From an uncultured Alphaproteobacteria bacterium (GTDB lineage: Bacteria; Pseudomonadota; Alphaproteobacteria; Bin95): a DNA stretch of 8,790 bases. Where the stretch lies: contig CAJXVF010000064.1 of NCBI GenBank assembly GCA_913060845.1, positions 1 to 8,790 of the forward strand, read 5' to 3'. Of the stretch, positions 6,772-8,790 are shown in pieces. The position numbers were made by a program, and so were the translations under genes. The first letter of the stretch is position 1, and each line of letters starts with the position of its first letter. Below the pieces are notes generated by a model. That model was given only the letters and a program-made list of their open reading frames with translations. It did no database searches and was not told the origin of the DNA.

Positions 6772-7242
6772 CTACGATAATCCTTGGTCGACCTTCCGGC
6801 TCAAGGTCGCATAGGCAAATTCTAAGGTCTCAATGGCAATCGTGTCGCCCGATCCATCAAGTCCTGCAACCGACCATTTCACCGGCCATGCACGGTGGAC
6901 GACCCACGTTAATAAACTGGTGCCTTTTGGGTCCAAAAGGGTGACACTGATGTCTTGCGGTTCGATTTTTTGCGTTAAACTTCCCTCCAATGTCTGCTTG
7001 CACCATGCAAACACCCGGGACGCAGGGACGAATTGACCGCGTTTTAAAACCAAGTAGGAGTGCTTTACCGAACCAGGGAGTTTATGGACGATACGGCTCT
7101 CGCCCCCTTCCTCGAGTTCACGAACCTGCCGTTCGCCATCCAAGCCACTCACTTCCTGAAACATCCCACCGATTACCTCGGTACTGTCGCCAACCAATCC
7201 AACGGCGAAGTTGAACGCCACTGGTGGATAATTACTGCTCAT
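6772..7242 (-). CDS. Contractile tail/injection-system tube protein (T4 gp19-like, TIGR02241 type)
   Basis: The 156-residue protein is an inner-tube subunit of a contractile nanomachine, which would stack as hexamer rings inside the sheath. Diagnostic stretches are YPPVAFNFAVGLVG (5-18), FQEVSGLDGERQVRELEEGGESRIVHKLPGSVKHSYLVLKRG (28-69), and the ending AWPVKWSVAGLDGSGDTIAIETLEFAYATL (118-147). This is the pattern of Afp1/Afp5- and Pvc1-like tube proteins and of the phage-tail family TIGR02241. The length is normal for the family (about 145-160). The ATG at 7242 has only a weak upstream GAGT as ribosome binding site. The gene lies 42 bp downstream of the sheath gene on the same strand and is probably co-transcribed with it. 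No further tail gene follows it; the neighbour beyond is a convergent AhpD-like gene. eCIS and prophage tails cannot be separated from this protein alone. Confidence 0.9.
   Translation of the reverse strand: MSSNYPPVAFNFAVGLVGDSTEVIGGMFQEVSGLDGERQVRELEEGGESRIVHKLPGSVKHSYLVLKRGQFVPASRVFAWCKQTLEGSLTQKIEPQDISVTLLDPKGTSLLTWVVHRAWPVKWSVAGLDGSGDTIAIETLEFAYATLSRKVDQGLS
6789..6809. repeat. Inverted repeat (possible stem-loop) near the convergent gene ends
   Basis: CGACCTT (6789-6795) and AAGGTCG (6803-6809) are exact complements around a 7-base spacer, 20 bp past the AhpD-like stop codon and inside the last codons of the tube gene. It could stop transcription from the AhpD side, as there is no intergenic room for a terminator. 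However, no T-tract follows on either strand and coding constraint may explain it. Confidence 0.3.
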
Positions 7243-7284
7243 GAAGCAACACTCAAACTCTTGATCCGTTTGATATTTCCAAGA

Positions 7285-8790
7285 TTAGGAGGCCTGCATC
7301 TTTTGTTGGAACGTGAGAACAATGAACTCAGCGGGCCGCGCAATTGCAACCTTAACCGTGACATTCATATAACCGTTGAGAATATCTTGCTCGGTCATCG
7401 TACTGCCCAACCCTACCCCCACGTCATAAGCATCTTCGGGCGTTGCCCCAGCCAGGGCACCCGCTTTCCATTGCTTGTTCAGAAAATTCTCGATCATTGC
7501 TTTCACAGTTTGCCAGGTCGAAGCAACATTCGGTTCAAAGACATAGGCTTGCGCAGCGTACTTTATTGATTGTTCAAGCATAATCATCGTGCAGCGTACA
7601 TTTATGTATCGCCAATCTTGGCTATTGCCATCCAAAGTTCGAGCGCCCCAGACCAATACACCCCGACCAGCAAAAGTACGGATTGCGTTGATCGCCTTGC
7701 CGTCCAACGGGACGTTGAGGTCTTCTTGTTCTAAGGCAGAGATATCGACAGCGGGCCGCACTACAGAATTCATTCTCGTATTCGCTGGTGCTTTGAACAC
7801 GCCTTCAGACTGATCTATCCGGGCAAATATGCCAGCCATACCAGCGCTCGGCGGCATTCGGTTGAACATCGCCAAAACTTGACCGATCATTTCCTTGTAG
7901 TGTGAGCTCAGCATCATTGCGACTTGGTGAGATTCCTTGCTTTTGACTGGGTCTCCTTCGTCAATGGCTTGGGCCAGTGCTTGGATATCTTTATTGCGTG
8001 CTTCAGCAAGGCCACCGGGCTTAGCGTCGGCATCTATTTCATCAGCAATCAACTGTGAAAGATGCTTGCGCAAGTTGGGCCCAACGTCACCTAACCCAAT
8101 CGTGGACGCATCAAGAAGATTGGTATCGACCCATGGATAATATGCCATGCCATATGAGGTTGATTCACTGGTGATTTTTGAACGAGAGCCACCCACCCTG
8201 CCAGAAATGACATCGGTCTTAGCGTCCAAATTTCGTTTCGCATCGCCGCCCAAAACATCCAGGATCGCGACCCTGCTCATCAATTTCCCGCAATGATCCA
8301 GATACGCATTTGCGACCTTGGCCCATTCATCAATTTTCAAGAGTGCAGCGTCGGGCGCCAATATGATGGATGGTTCGGGCTCCCCTTCCAGAACCTTCAA
8401 AGGATCGTCTATCAACGCGGATGCAGAGCCAAGACCGTCCTCATATCCACCGACAGAAACAATCCAGCATGCGCTGCCGCCATTTTTGAAAAATAGCAGT
8501 ATGCCGAGATACATCAAAAACCGGCTGCCTGAAACGAACCCAAGTGCACCTGTATCCTTATCAGATTCAACAATCGTGTTCGCACCACCGCCAAACATCG
8601 AATAGTACTCTGCTAGCGATGAAATGCGCGTGGGCACATTTTGCAAAGGTTGAGCTCCACGCATTACCTTTTCTGTATAGCCGACAAACGCCGGTACTCC
8701 GGTTTGCACTTCGACCACTGAGTTCGGAAAAGCACTTTTTTCAACTATACCGCGCTCACTCCAGAACCGGAAACTTCTCGTGTGTAATGA
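7285..8790 (-). CDS. Contractile sheath protein (eCIS/phage tail sheath), 5' end unresolved
   Basis: This sheath subunit would polymerise around the tube and contract to drive it outwards. Counting from a GTG at 8718-8716 there are 477 residues. Near the N-terminus is VEVQTGVPAFVGYTEK (2-17), the entry to the sheath core. The C-terminal domain is highly typical: PAVDISALEQEDLNVPLDGKAINAIRTF (322-349), GRGVLVWGARTLDGNSQDWRYINVR (351-375), TMIMLEQSIKYAAQAYVFEPN (377-397) and ALAGATPEDAYDVGVGLGST followed by a NVTVKVAIARPAEFIVLTFQQKM ending. This wording is closer to eCIS/T6SS-iii-type sheaths than to Myoviridae phage sheaths. The GTG is probably not the true start: translation continues in frame through IVEKSAFPNSV, which also looks like sheath sequence, and stays open to 8790 with no ATG, GTG or TTG. 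The gene either starts beyond the edge or has an error near 8750. A tube gene follows 42 bp downstream. Confidence 0.9.
   Translation of the reverse strand, partial: SLHTRSFRFWSERGIVEKSAFPNSVVEVQTGVPAFVGYTEKVMRGAQPLQNVPTRISSLAEYYSMFGGGANTIVESDKDTGALGFVSGSRFLMYLGILLFFKNGGSACWIVSVGGYEDGLGSASALIDDPLKVLEGEPEPSIILAPDAALLKIDEWAKVANAYLDHCGKLMSRVAILDVLGGDAKRNLDAKTDVISGRVGGSRSKITSESTSYGMAYYPWVDTNLLDASTIGLGDVGPNLRKHLSQLIADEIDADAKPGGLAEARNKDIQALAQAIDEGDPVKSKESHQVAMMLSSHYKEMIGQVLAMFNRMPPSAGMAGIFARIDQSEGVFKAPANTRMNSVVRPAVDISALEQEDLNVPLDGKAINAIRTFAGRGVLVWGARTLDGNSQDWRYINVRCTMIMLEQSIKYAAQAYVFEPNVASTWQTVKAMIENFLNKQWKAGALAGATPEDAYDVGVGLGSTMTEQDILNGYMNVTVKVAIARPAEFIVLTFQQKMQAS

Noticed and set aside
7060..7569. 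Plus-strand open frame of 169 residues spanning the tube and sheath genes
   Set aside because: It runs antisense across two confidently identified minus-strand genes and their junction, and its translation resembles no family I recognise.

Overview
The window looks like one end of a bacterial draft contig. It opens with 26 bases of Illumina Nextera/Tn5 adapter, so genomic sequence starts at base 27. Codon use rich in G and C, the gene types (a single-chain biotin-dependent acyl-CoA carboxylase and a paired CMD/AhpD module) and tight gene packing suggest a Proteobacterium, most likely an alphaproteobacterium. That assignment rests on protein resemblance recalled from memory, not on a search.

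Layout, left to right. (1) Positions 27-1057, + strand: the C-terminal two thirds of an NAD-type aldehyde dehydrogenase whose 5' end is lost at the contig edge. A strong hairpin at 1092-1133 probably terminates it. (2) Positions 1249-4632, + strand: an 1127-residue acyl-CoA carboxylase with biotin carboxylase, biotin carrier and carboxyltransferase domains in one chain. (3) Positions 4643-5545, - strand: a substrate-binding protein of the SsuA/THI5/NMT1 type with no signal peptide, convergent with the carboxylase. (4) A 142-bp divergent intergenic region. (5) Positions 5688-6769, + strand: a translationally coupled pair of carboxymuconolactone decarboxylase/AhpD-fold proteins, only the second of which has the CxxC redox pair. 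They resemble the Avi_7170 and Avi_7169 families. (6) Positions 6772-8790, - strand: the tube protein and, upstream of it in transcription, the sheath protein of a contractile injection apparatus (eCIS or phage-tail-like). The sheath reading frame stays open to the right edge.

Modules 1 to 5 fit a catabolic or detoxifying theme: aldehyde oxidation to an acid, acyl-CoA carboxylation, a ligand-binding protein and peroxidase-like proteins. The shared pathway is inferred from proximity only, and no substrate can be named. The contractile module is functionally unrelated. It abuts the AhpD-like gene with stop codons only 2 bp apart and looks poorer in G+C in the stretches counted by hand. It therefore marks a boundary, either a genomic island or simply two adjacent operons.

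No tRNA, rRNA, CRISPR array, insertion sequence or origin was seen. No gene-free stretch exceeds 200 bp.
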